From Actinomycetes bacterium (GTDB lineage: Bacteria; Actinomycetota; Actinomycetes; S36-B12): a stretch of 64,000 nt of DNA. The notes under the pieces are model-generated. The model saw only the letters and a program-made list of their open reading frames with translations. It was not told the origin of the DNA and ran no database searches. This document shows, piece after piece, positions 16,003 to 25,518 of this stretch. Both the position numbers and the translations under genes were made by a program. Location of the stretch: positions 124,001 through 188,000 of the forward strand of contig JAHEIZ010000002.1 in assembly GCA_024639145.1 (NCBI GenBank). The letters run 5' to 3'. Numbering within the stretch: position 1 is the first letter of the stretch; each line of letters starts with the position of its first letter.

Positions 16003-16817
16003 CAGACCTCGCCCACCCGAGCACGAACGGTGCTGCCCGGATTCCCCGTGCGGCCGCGAAGGGCTTCGCGCACGGCTGTCACTGCCTCGAAGAACGCCTC
16101 GGACTCGCGAGTATCCTCATTGCGATCACCCAGATCGACCTTGACGATGTCGGTGATTCGGCCCGGGCGGGGCGACATCACGACCACGCGATCGGAGAGG
16201 TAGACCGCCTCGGGAATCGAGTGCGTGACGAAGATGATGCTCTTGCCAGTCTCGACGCGAATGCGCAGCAACTCATTCTGCATGCGCTCGCGGGTCATTT
16301 CGTCGAGAGCTCCGAAGGGCTCGTCCATGAGCAGCAGTGGGGGATCGACGGCGAGTGAACGGGCAATAGCGACGCGCTGCTGCATGCCGCCGGAGAGTTC
16401 CCACGGTCGATGATCGGCGAAGTCAGACAGCTGCACCATCTCCAGGAGCTCCATGGCGCGTTCCTTGCGCTTGGCCTTGTCCCAGCCGGCAAGTTCGAGC
16501 GGCAACTCGACATTGCGGCGCACGGTGCGCCAGTCGAACAGGGCCGCTTGCTGGAAGGCAATGCCGTATCGCTGCTGCTTCCGGGCTTCGTGTACCGGGA
16601 GCCCAGCCACCGTCAACTCACCCTTGGTGGCATCGGTGAGATCGGCGATTACTCGCAGGAGCGTGCTCTTGCCGCAACCCGACGGACCGATCAGCGAGAT
16701 GAACTCACCTTGGTCCACGGTGAGGTCGACATCCTGCAGGGCCGTGACCTCGTTGGCCAGGCCCTCGTTGAAGACCTTCCAGATGCCCTTGGCGTTGACG
16801 GCCGTGGTGTCGCTCAT
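16002..16817 (-). CDS. ABC transporter ATP-binding protein (NMT1-type importer)
   Basis: A 271-residue ATPase of the nitrate/sulfonate/taurine group. Walker A is GPSGCGKST at residues 44-52; the signature LSGGMQQRVAIARSL is followed by Walker B LLLMDEPFGALDE and the switch His in FVTHSIPEAVYLSDRVVVM. It overlaps the upstream permease by four bases (ATGA) and the downstream one by one base, so the three subunits are translationally coupled. It energises import of the substrate bound by the lipoprotein at 14017. Confidence 0.95.
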   Translation of the reverse strand: MSDTTAVNAKGIWKVFNEGLANEVTALQDVDLTVDQGEFISLIGPSGCGKSTLLRVIADLTDATKGELTVAGLPVHEARKQQRYGIAFQQAALFDWRTVRRNVELPLELAGWDKAKRKERAMELLEMVQLSDFADHRPWELSGGMQQRVAIARSLAVDPPLLLMDEPFGALDEMTRERMQNELLRIRVETGKSIIFVTHSIPEAVYLSDRVVVMSPRPGRITDIVKVDLGDRNEDTRESEAFFEAVTAVREALRGRTGNPGSTVRARVGEV

Positions 16818-17725
16818 GCCTTGCCTTCCTTCGGAAGATTGCGTGTCAGGTACAGATCAAGTGCGGTGACGAGTCCGGCGGCGACTAGGCCCAGGACGAG
16901 TGCGCCGAGCACGGCTACGTAGACCTTCGCCGGATTCGAACTCGCCTCGCGGGCGTACTCGATGATGAGGCGGCCGATGCCGCCTTTCACGCCAGTCGAG
17001 ATCTCAGCGACCACGGTGCCGATGATCGCCGAGGCGGCGGACACTTTGAGCGCCGGGACGAGGTACGGAAGTGAGGAGGGAAAGCGAAGCCGGAAGAGCA
17101 TCTGGCGCGGTGTCGCCGCGTAGGAACGCATGAGCTCGAGTGAGGTCGGTGTCGGAGAATGAAGGCCGCGCAGAGCCCCTACCGACAGGGGGAAGAAGGC
17201 CAGATAGGCCGCGATGAACATCACCGAGTACGTGGTGTCCCACTGGATCGGCCCGAAGCTGATCCGATTTCCGATGCCGACGATTAGCGGAGCCAAGGCG
17301 ATCAGGGGCACGGTCTGCGAGGCGATCACGAAGGGAAGAAGGCCGCGCTCCATGAAGGAGAAGCGCTGCATGATGATCGCCAGGAGCAGGCCGACGCTCA
17401 CGCCGATGATGAAGCCGCCCGCCGCGATGAGGAGGGAGTGAGCGGCGCTCGTGACGACCGCCTGCAGAACCGTTGTGTCGGAACCGCGAACCTCGGGCTG
17501 AGAGAAGGCGTCGACGATGGTCCATACATGCGGCATGGTCCCGTCGCCCGAGTCGAAGGGGAGTGACACCAGCGTGCCGACCCACTTCACGAGTTCCCAC
17601 ATCAAGATCGCGATGGCGACGCCGGCTAGCGCCCATAGCACCGAGACGGCACCGCGCTTGAACCGGCGCGAGGCCGTACTCGTTCGACGGGGCGCCGTGC
17701 TGGTCACGACTGCAGTGTGGGTCAC
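16814..17725 (-). CDS. ABC transporter permease (NMT1-type importer), subunit 2
   Basis: A 303-residue permease of the same family as the 15232 gene but with a longer N-terminus. The helices include VLWALAGVAIAILMWELVKW and LLIAAGGFIIGVSVGLLLAII, and the EAA-type loop reads ELMRSYAATPRQMLFRLRFPSSLPYLVPALKVSAASAIIGTVVAEIS. The start is GTG with AGGAG about ten bases upstream. It is the first transporter gene of the operon, 30 bases after the LLM gene. Two different permeases around one ATPase suggest a heterodimeric importer. Confidence 0.92.
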   Translation of the reverse strand: MTHTAVVTSTAPRRTSTASRRFKRGAVSVLWALAGVAIAILMWELVKWVGTLVSLPFDSGDGTMPHVWTIVDAFSQPEVRGSDTTVLQAVVTSAAHSLLIAAGGFIIGVSVGLLLAIIMQRFSFMERGLLPFVIASQTVPLIALAPLIVGIGNRISFGPIQWDTTYSVMFIAAYLAFFPLSVGALRGLHSPTPTSLELMRSYAATPRQMLFRLRFPSSLPYLVPALKVSAASAIIGTVVAEISTGVKGGIGRLIIEYAREASSNPAKVYVAVLGALVLGLVAAGLVTALDLYLTRNLPKEGKA

Positions 17726-17755
17726 GAAGGTTTCACTCCTGTAAACGGTCGACGA

Positions 17756-18784
17756 CTAGCTCTTGGCCAGCAGGTGTTCCTGAACGGCGGGAATGATCTT
17801 CTCACCGTAGGCCGCCAACGTGTGGTCCTTATCGTCATGCTGGAGGTAGAGAGCGAACTGATTGACTCCCAGCGCCTTCAGCTCCTCGAGGCGGCGGATG
17901 TGCTCCTCGGGCGGGCCGATGATGCAAAATCGGTCGACGATCTCGTCGGGCACGAAATCGGCATGCGTATTGCCTGCCTGACCGTGCTCGTTGTAGTCGT
18001 ACCCCTTGCGTGCCTTGATGTAGTCAGTAAGTGCCTGGGGAACGGCACCGGAATCGCCGTAACGCTCGACGATGTCGGCGACGTGATTACCGACCATTCC
18101 GCCGAACCAGCGCAGCTGGTCGCGTGCATGCGCATGCTGCTCGGGGGAGCCATCGGTGACGTACGCAGGTGCTGCAATGCACATGTAGACATCATCAGGG
18201 TTTCGGCCGACGCCCGTGGCGGCATCACGCACGGCGGTCATGGTCCAGTCGGCGATCGAGGGGTCGGCGAGCTGGAGAATGAAGCCGTCTCCGACCTCTC
18301 CGGTCAGGGCGAGAACCTTCGGACCGTAGGCGGCCACGTAGACGGGCGAACGGCTTGCGCCGGCCCAGGGCAGGCGGATGTTGTTTCCCTTGTATTCGAT
18401 GGACTCGCCATTGGCCAGGCCCTTGATATCGATCACTGCCTGGCGAAGTTCGGCCACGGTCACCGGCTTGCCGTTCGTGACGCGCACAGCCGAGTCGCCG
18501 CGTCCGATGCCGACTACCGTCCGGTTTCCGTACATCTCGTTCAGCGTGGCGTAGGTGGACGCTGTGACAGTGACATCGCGCGTTGCCGGGTTGGTCACCA
18601 TCGGCCCGATGATGATCTTTCGAGTCTCGTCGAGAATCTTGCTGTAGATCACGTAAGGCTCCTCCCACAGGATGTGGGAGTCGAAGGTCCAGACATGTGA
18701 GAAGCCGTAGGTCTCAGCTCGCTTGGCAAGGTCGATTACGCGAGCAGCCGGGGGGGTGCACTGCAGGACGACGCCGATATCCAT
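17756..18784 (-). CDS. LLM-class (probable F420-dependent) flavin oxidoreductase, CPS_4043/TIGR03842-like
   Basis: A 342-residue TIM-barrel protein of the bacterial luciferase-like family, close in appearance to methylene-tetrahydromethanopterin reductase relatives. Landmarks are MDIGVVLQCTPPAARVIDLAKRAE, YGFSHVWTFDSHILWEEPYV, IIIGPMVTNPATRDVTVTAS, VVGIGRGDSAVR and AAYGPKVLALTGEVGDGFI. I recall a named family of this type (CPS_4043) with unknown function. It lies inside the operon with dihydropyrimidinase, beta-ureidopropionase and MmsA, and no PreT/PreA-type dihydropyrimidine dehydrogenase is present. It is therefore a candidate for reducing uracil or thymine to the dihydro form, or for an oxidative step on a related ring. 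Both the cofactor and the reaction are inference. Confidence 0.82.
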   Translation of the reverse strand: MDIGVVLQCTPPAARVIDLAKRAETYGFSHVWTFDSHILWEEPYVIYSKILDETRKIIIGPMVTNPATRDVTVTASTYATLNEMYGNRTVVGIGRGDSAVRVTNGKPVTVAELRQAVIDIKGLANGESIEYKGNNIRLPWAGASRSPVYVAAYGPKVLALTGEVGDGFILQLADPSIADWTMTAVRDAATGVGRNPDDVYMCIAAPAYVTDGSPEQHAHARDQLRWFGGMVGNHVADIVERYGDSGAVPQALTDYIKARKGYDYNEHGQAGNTHADFVPDEIVDRFCIIGPPEEHIRRLEELKALGVNQFALYLQHDDKDHTLAAYGEKIIPAVQEHLLAKS

Positions 18785-18813
18785 CTCTTACCTCTTCTTT
18801 GTGTGTGATCGAG

Positions 18814-20301
<1,488 letters not shown>

Positions 20302-20332
20302 GATTACCGCTTTCGTCTGTGTGTTCGGGGGA

Positions 20333-21751
20333 TCAGATGAGGTACTGCGAAAGGCCGCGCTTGAGGAACTGGCCGTGGCCCTTAGTTCCGAGATACTCGT
20401 TGTCGTCGATCACGACAGAGCCGCGCGAGATCACCGTGTCGACATGGCCGTCGATCACGAAGCCCTCCCAGGCCGAGTGATCCATGTTCATGTGATGCGT
20501 CTTGTGGAAGCCGATCTCGGTGCGGCCCGCGGGATCGTAGATGACGACATCGGCGTCGAAGCCCGGAGCGATGGCGCCCTTGCGTCCGTAGAGACCGAAC
20601 ATACGTGCGGGGGTGGTGCTGCACAGCTCCACCCAGCGCTCGACGGTGATCTTGCCGTCGACGACGCCCTGGAAGATGAGGTCCATGCGGTGCTCAACTG
20701 AGCCGATACCGTTCGGAATCTTCGAGAAGTCGCCCACGCCCATCTCCTTTTGCTCCTTGAAGCAGAAGGGGCAGTGATCAGTGCTGATCACCGAAAGGTC
20801 GTTGGTGCGAAGGTAACGCCACAATTCATCCTGATGTCCTTCGGCGCGCGAGCGCAGGGGCGTGGAGCATACCCACTTCGCCCCCTCGAAGCCCGGCTGT
20901 GCCAACTGCTCCTCGAGCGAGAGATACAAGTACTGCGGACAGGTCTCGCCGAAGACATTCCAGCCTTCGTCCTTGTGCTTCTGCAAGACCTCTACTGCCT
21001 GCTTGGCGGACATGTGCACGATGTAGAGCGGTGCGCCGGTCATGCGGGCGAGCATGATGGCGCGATTCGTTGCCTCTGCTTCGGTCTCCCACGGGCGAGT
21101 GAGGGAGTGGTATTTCGGGTCGGTCTTGCCCTCGGCCAGTGCCTGTGCGACAAGCACATCGATGGCACTTCCGTTCTCGGCGTGCATCATGATCATGGAG
21201 CCGTTGCTGCTCGCCTGCTGCATGGCCTGCATGATCTGGCCGTCGGAGCTGAGGAAGACGCCAGGGTAGGCCATGAAGAGCTTGAAGGTCGTGACTCCCT
21301 CATCGACAAGTTCGTCCATTGCCTTGAGCGACTCGCTGTCGACGCCGCCGACCACCTGGTGGAAGCCGTAATCGATCGCGCAGTTGCCGCGGGCCTTGTC
21401 GTGCCACGCGGCGAGGCACTCCTGAACTCGTTCTCCTTGCTTCTGGACGGCGAAGTCGATGATGGTCGTCGTGCCGCCCCAGGCCGCGGCGCGCGTGCCG
21501 GTCTCGAAGCTGTCGGACGCGACGGTGCCTCCGAATGGCATCTCCATATGGGTATGCCCGTCGATGCCACCGGGAACGACGTACTTCCCGGTGGCATCGA
21601 TGACGCGATCAGCGCTGGCTTCGATATTCGCGCCGAGAGAAGTGTCTCCCGGAGCGAGGACGGCCGCGATTCGCTCGCCGTCAATCAGCACGTCGGCCTG
21701 GGTGCTGCCCTGGGCCGTGACGACAGTTCCGTTCTTGATGAGGATGGTCAT
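20333..21751 (-). CDS. hydA: Dihydropyrimidinase / D-hydantoinase
   Basis: Zinc amidohydrolase that opens 5,6-dihydrouracil or dihydrothymine to the N-carbamoyl-beta-amino acid; many members also open hydantoins. The 472-residue protein carries the binuclear metal set: H66 and H68 (GIDGHTHMEMPFGG), carboxylated K157 (TTFKLFMAYPG), H190 (MMHAENG), H246 (IVHMSAKQAVEVL) and D325 (ISTDHCPF). Y162 corresponds to the substrate Tyr of the family. GGAG precedes the ATG. It stands between beta-ureidopropionase and MmsA, in the order of the reductive pyrimidine pathway. Confidence 0.95.
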   Translation of the reverse strand: MTILIKNGTVVTAQGSTQADVLIDGERIAAVLAPGDTSLGANIEASADRVIDATGKYVVPGGIDGHTHMEMPFGGTVASDSFETGTRAAAWGGTTTIIDFAVQKQGERVQECLAAWHDKARGNCAIDYGFHQVVGGVDSESLKAMDELVDEGVTTFKLFMAYPGVFLSSDGQIMQAMQQASSNGSMIMMHAENGSAIDVLVAQALAEGKTDPKYHSLTRPWETEAEATNRAIMLARMTGAPLYIVHMSAKQAVEVLQKHKDEGWNVFGETCPQYLYLSLEEQLAQPGFEGAKWVCSTPLRSRAEGHQDELWRYLRTNDLSVISTDHCPFCFKEQKEMGVGDFSKIPNGIGSVEHRMDLIFQGVVDGKITVERWVELCSTTPARMFGLYGRKGAIAPGFDADVVIYDPAGRTEIGFHKTHHMNMDHSAWEGFVIDGHVDTVISRGSVVIDDNEYLGTKGHGQFLKRGLSQYLI

Positions 21752-21805
21752 GACTACTCCCTGATCAACTGATTGACTGACGATGCTTCGAAGCGGTGAA
21801 CCCGA

Positions 21806-22642
21806 TTACGGGCGAGTGAGATCCTGGTAGGCATCCGGGCGACGGTCGCGGTAGAACTGCCAGCGATTACGAACCTCGGTGAGCAGATCCATGTTGAGGT
21901 CACGCACGATGAGCTCGGGCTTGTAGGGGTCGCCCTTCTCGCCGACGTAGCTGCCTTCAGGATCCACGAAGTACGACTGTCCGTAGAAGTCGTCATCCCC
22001 GAGATCCTCGATGCCGACGCGGTTAATGGCGCCGACGTAGTACTCGTTCGCCACGGCAGCTGCAGGCTGCTCGATGCTCCACAGGTACTGCGAGAGTCCG
22101 CGCGAGGTCGCCGACGGGTTGAAGACGATCTGGGCGCCATTGACGCCGAGGGCACGCCAGCCCTCGGGGAAGTGACGGTCGTAGCAGATGTACACGCCGA
22201 TCTTTCCGACGGCGGTGTCGAACACGGGGTATCCGCCATTGCCGGGACGGAAGTAGAACTTCTCCCAGAATCCGCCGACGTGGGGAATGTGCTGCTTGCG
22301 GTACTTGCCGAGGTAGCTGCCATCGGCGTCGATGACTGCCGCGGTGTTGTAGAGGATGCCGGGCTGGTCCTCTTCGTACATGGGAAGAACCATCACCATG
22401 TTGAGTTCCTTGGCGAGCTTTTGGAAGCGTTCGGTGATGGGGCCCGGGATTGCCTCGGCGTACTCGTAGAACTTCTTGTCCTGCACCTGGCAGAAGTAGG
22501 GCCCGTAGAAGAGCTCCTGGAAGCAGATCACCTGGGCGCCCTGGGCCGCAGCCTCGCGGGCGTAGTTCTCGTGGACGACGATCATCGATTCCTTGTCGCC
22601 TGTCCAGTTGGTCTGGACGAGCGCCGCGCGAACGACTGTCAT
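21806..22642 (-). CDS. Beta-ureidopropionase / N-carbamoyl amidohydrolase (nitrilase family)
   Basis: Predicted to hydrolyse N-carbamoyl-beta-alanine to beta-alanine, CO2 and ammonia. The 278-residue nitrilase-fold protein shows the Glu-Lys-Cys triad at E43 (CFQELFYGPYF), K116 (GKYRKQHIPH) and C153 (VYICYDRHFPEG). The related N-carbamoylputrescine amidase has similar motifs and would suit the polyamine genes nearby. However, position at the head of the operon with dihydropyrimidinase and MmsA, and the absence of an agmatine deiminase, favour the pyrimidine role. AGGAGG lies before the ATG. It is the promoter-proximal gene of the eight-gene minus-strand unit. Confidence 0.9.
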   Translation of the reverse strand: MTVVRAALVQTNWTGDKESMIVVHENYAREAAAQGAQVICFQELFYGPYFCQVQDKKFYEYAEAIPGPITERFQKLAKELNMVMVLPMYEEDQPGILYNTAAVIDADGSYLGKYRKQHIPHVGGFWEKFYFRPGNGGYPVFDTAVGKIGVYICYDRHFPEGWRALGVNGAQIVFNPSATSRGLSQYLWSIEQPAAAVANEYYVGAINRVGIEDLGDDDFYGQSYFVDPEGSYVGEKGDPYKPELIVRDLNMDLLTEVRNRWQFYRDRRPDAYQDLTRP

Positions 22643-22847
22643 GAATTCCTCCTAGTGCGAGTGACAAATATTCGTGCAGCGAAGTCGCCTGCGTTGCCCG
22701 AATCGGTACAGCGAATGGAGAACGTGCTTTGTGATTCTGCAGGTTAGACAGTTTCCAATGTGTTACACAGGCGATTCAACAAAAAGTTTCGAAAGTGATT
22801 TTTGGAAACAAATATTCTGTACTTTTGCGCCACAAGGAGGCGTATTC
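22643..22847. promoter_or_regulatory. Divergent promoter region of the pyrimidine operon and MocR gene, with repeated motifs
   Basis: This 205-base gap is unusually AT-rich from about 22741 to 22830. ACAAATATTC occurs exactly twice, at 22664-22673 and 22808-22817, one copy close to each divergent start. GTTTCCAA (22751-22758) and its reverse complement TTGGAAAC (22802-22809) form a widely spaced inverted pair, and TTTCGAAA (22787-22794) lies between them. Both genes have strong Shine-Dalgarno sites (AGGAGG for the leftward gene, AAGGAGG at 22834-22840 for the rightward). The motifs are likely operator sites for the MocR protein; their exact roles are inferred. Confidence 0.65.
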
Positions 22848-24230
22848 ATGACCAGCACAGTCGACTCGTCGCACGAGGCGCTGCTCGTCGCCGCTGTACA
22901 TGACCGCTCGCCCAAGGGCATCGCAGCAGCCGTGCATCGGCTCATTCGATCAGGGCGCCTCGTGGAAGGCGATCGCCTTCCCACCGTGCGAGATCTCGCG
23001 CAGGATCTTGGAATCAGCCCGGCTACCGTGAGTGAGGCGTGGCAGGCCCTCGCCGCGGTCGGGGCGATCAAGGCCCGCGGCCGGGCCGGAACATTCGTGC
23101 TCGCTCCGAGCGAGCCCTCGAGGCCGGTTCGGTACCTGAGCATCGGCGGGGCGCCTGGTGCCGACGGTCTCGACCTCTCGACCGGCACGCCTGACCCGGC
23201 TCTTCTTCCTGATCTCCGCGATGCACTCGAACGTGTCACGACTCGCCAGCTGGCCTGGACCACGAGTTACCTCGATGACCCGGTTCTTCCTCAGCTGCAT
23301 GATCTTCTCAGGCGAACCTGGCCATTCGAGCCCGAACGTCTCACGGTGGTCGACGGGGCACTCGATGCTCTTTCGCGGGTGGTCGAGCAGGTCGTTCGCC
23401 TCGGTGATCGTGTGGTGATGGAGAATCCGGGTTTCCCACCCCTGATCGACCTGCTGGAACGAAGCGGTGCTGAGATCATCCCCGTCTCGATGGATGCCGA
23501 GGGGATCATTCCGTCCGAGCTCAAGGCGGCACTCGCTCACGAGCCGGTGGCCGTCTTCGTGCAGCCGCGGGCCCAGAATCCCACTGGTACCAACATGTCC
23601 GTTGCTCGCGCTGCCGAACTTGCACGCGTGCTTGAGACGACTCAGATATGGGTCATCGAGGATGACCACTCGGGAGACATCGCCACGGGCGAGGACGTCA
23701 GCATCGGTTGCCACCTGCCCGAGCGCACAGTGCACATCCGTAGTTATTCGAAGTCGCACGGCCCCGATCTGCGCATTGCGGCAGTGGGCGGATCTGCCGA
23801 TGCAATCGATCCTCTGATCTCGCGCCGCATGCTCGGCCCTGGCTGGACAAGTCGGCTGCTGCAGGCTGTTCTCGTCGAATTGCTCACTGATCCGGCCGCG
23901 ATTGCCGCTGTCACGAGGGCTCGAAGCACCTATGCGATGCGCAGCCTGGCCTTGCGTGCTGGTCTGGCGGGGCAGGGGATCACGAGCACCACCGGAGATG
24001 GCATCAATGCGTGGGTGGAGGTTGCCGACGAGCGGGCCGCGCTCATTGCCCTTGCCGCGATGGGCGTGCGGGTGGCGCCCGGTACTCCCTTCATGGTGGG
24101 CTCGAACGACACCGCTCACATCCGGGTGACGACCGGGCAGCTTCACGAGGACAACGTTGAGCAGCTCCAGAGCGTGATCCTGGCTCTCGCGGCTGCTGCA
24201 GGAGCCGGACCGACTCTGCGTGGAGTCTGA
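22848..24230 (+). CDS. MocR/GabR-type regulator (GntR HTH fused to aminotransferase-like domain)
   Basis: A 460-residue chimera. The GntR winged helix occupies about residues 18-85 (KGIAAAVHRLIRSGRLVEGDRLPTVRDLAQDLGISPATVSEAWQALAAVGAI). The remainder is a fold-type I aminotransferase domain with YLDDPVLPQLHDLL, N244 in QNPTGTNMS, EDDHSGD, and the PLP-binding lysine K302 in SYSKSHGPDLRI. Such proteins sense an amine through PLP and activate or repress a neighbouring catabolic operon. It diverges from the pyrimidine operon, so beta-alanine or another amino product is a reasonable effector (inference). The ATG at 22848 with AAGGAGG is chosen over an upstream in-frame ATG at 22674 that would cover the promoter. 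Confidence 0.93.
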   Translation: MTSTVDSSHEALLVAAVHDRSPKGIAAAVHRLIRSGRLVEGDRLPTVRDLAQDLGISPATVSEAWQALAAVGAIKARGRAGTFVLAPSEPSRPVRYLSIGGAPGADGLDLSTGTPDPALLPDLRDALERVTTRQLAWTTSYLDDPVLPQLHDLLRRTWPFEPERLTVVDGALDALSRVVEQVVRLGDRVVMENPGFPPLIDLLERSGAEIIPVSMDAEGIIPSELKAALAHEPVAVFVQPRAQNPTGTNMSVARAAELARVLETTQIWVIEDDHSGDIATGEDVSIGCHLPERTVHIRSYSKSHGPDLRIAAVGGSADAIDPLISRRMLGPGWTSRLLQAVLVELLTDPAAIAAVTRARSTYAMRSLALRAGLAGQGITSTTGDGINAWVEVADERAALIALAAMGVRVAPGTPFMVGSNDTAHIRVTTGQLHEDNVEQLQSVILALAAAAGAGPTLRGV

Positions 24231-24321
24231 ACTTCCTTCATGACCCGCGATAGGACTGCGGGCTGGGGTATACATGGGCGAGGCAGGAATTCCCGCCGAC
24301 GTCACTCCACGAGGGGACGCC

Positions 24322-25503
24322 ATGACCGGCACTCATGACCGATCCGGACGGTCGCTGTCGCGACGCACCGTGCTGCAGGCCACCGGAGTCCTTGGCGTAG
24401 GCCTGGCGGCGAGTGCTTGCGGAGCGGTCGCACCGCAAGGCGGTCCCGCAGGAATCGCGATCGACATGTCCGATACCGACAAGTCACTCAACTGGTCGAA
24501 CTGGCCGCTGTACCTCGATGTGAACGAGGAGACCAAGAATTACCCGACTCTGTCCGCCTTTGAGAAGCAGTCCGGAATCACCGTTGCCTACACGGAGGAC
24601 GTGAACGACAACAACGAATTCTTCGCCAAGGTGCGCACGCAACTCGAGCAGGGTCAGGACATCGGCCGCGATCTCGTGGTGCTCACTGACTGGATGGCAG
24701 CACTGTGGATTCAGGATGGTTTCGCCCAGAAGCTTGACAAGGCGAATATTCCCAACGCGGTGAACCTTCTTCCGAAGTGGCAGGACGTCAACTTCGATCC
24801 GGGTCGCGAGTACTCCCTTCCCTGGCAGTCGGGATTCGGGCTCCTGGGTTGGAATAAGGCAAAGCTGAAGGACACCCTCGGCGTCTCGGTGCTCAATTCG
24901 GTCGATCAGCTCTGGGATCCGAAGCTCAAGGGTCGCGTCACGGTCCTCTCCGAGATGCGTGACACGATGGGCATTCTGATCGCCGCCCAAGGTGATGATC
25001 CGAGTAATTTCACGGAAGATCAGTGGAACAAGGCGATCGCGACGCTTACTCAGCAGGTCGACAATGGCCAGATTCGGCAGGTGACCGGCAATGACTATGC
25101 GGGTGCCCTGGAGAGCGGCGATGTCATCGCGGTAATCGGATGGTCCGGGGACATGATCCAGCTGGGTGAGGACTTCGGCATCGCCCTTCCTGAGAGCGGT
25201 GGATCTCTGTGGACCGACAACATGGAAATCCCCGCCCTGGCTGCGCACAAGAAGAACGCCGAACTCGTCATGAACTACTACTACGAGCCGGCGGTAGCAG
25301 CGCAAGTGGCGGCCTACGTGCAGTACATCTGCCCTGTCGCAGGAGCGCAGGAAGCCATGGCATCCGTCGATCCAGCTCTTCAGGAGAATCCCTGGATCTT
25401 CCCGACGCCGGAGATGCTCACCAATTCCTATGTATTCATGACCTTGAGTTCCGAGCAGGACGTCAAATACCAGCGCTCATTCCAGAAGGCAATCGGCAAC
25501 TAG
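24322..25503 (+). CDS. potD: Spermidine/putrescine-binding protein, Tat-type lipoprotein
   Basis: Extracytoplasmic polyamine-binding component of an ABC importer. The 393-residue protein starts with a Tat-like signal (SLSRRTVLQATG, R14-R15) ending in a lipobox LAASAC with C33. The mature domain shows the PotD pattern: LNWSNWPLYLDVNEETK, FEKQSGITVAYTEDVNDNNEFFAKV, and WSGDMIQLGEDFGIALPESGGSLWTDNMEIP near the polyamine pocket. The second in-frame ATG (24322) is chosen because GAGGGG (24311-24316) precedes it and it places the RR motif near the N-terminus; 24274 is the alternative. Heads a potDABC operon 91 bases after the MocR gene. Confidence 0.93.
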   Translation: MTGTHDRSGRSLSRRTVLQATGVLGVGLAASACGAVAPQGGPAGIAIDMSDTDKSLNWSNWPLYLDVNEETKNYPTLSAFEKQSGITVAYTEDVNDNNEFFAKVRTQLEQGQDIGRDLVVLTDWMAALWIQDGFAQKLDKANIPNAVNLLPKWQDVNFDPGREYSLPWQSGFGLLGWNKAKLKDTLGVSVLNSVDQLWDPKLKGRVTVLSEMRDTMGILIAAQGDDPSNFTEDQWNKAIATLTQQVDNGQIRQVTGNDYAGALESGDVIAVIGWSGDMIQLGEDFGIALPESGGSLWTDNMEIPALAAHKKNAELVMNYYYEPAVAAQVAAYVQYICPVAGAQEAMASVDPALQENPWIFPTPEMLTNSYVFMTLSSEQDVKYQRSFQKAIGN

Positions 25504-25518
25504 GGAGATGGAATCATC

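Noticed and set aside
21806..22642. N-carbamoylputrescine amidase (polyamine route) as the identity of the nitrilase-family gene
   Set aside because: Motifs allow it, but the gene heads the hydA-mmsA operon and no agmatine deiminase is present. Beta-ureidopropionase is the better reading, though not proven.
24231..24321. Intrinsic terminator or strong promoter between the MocR gene and potD
   Set aside because: CCCGC/GCGGG gives only a 5-bp stem with no T-run, and TATACA (24269-24274) has no well-spaced -35, so neither could be called.
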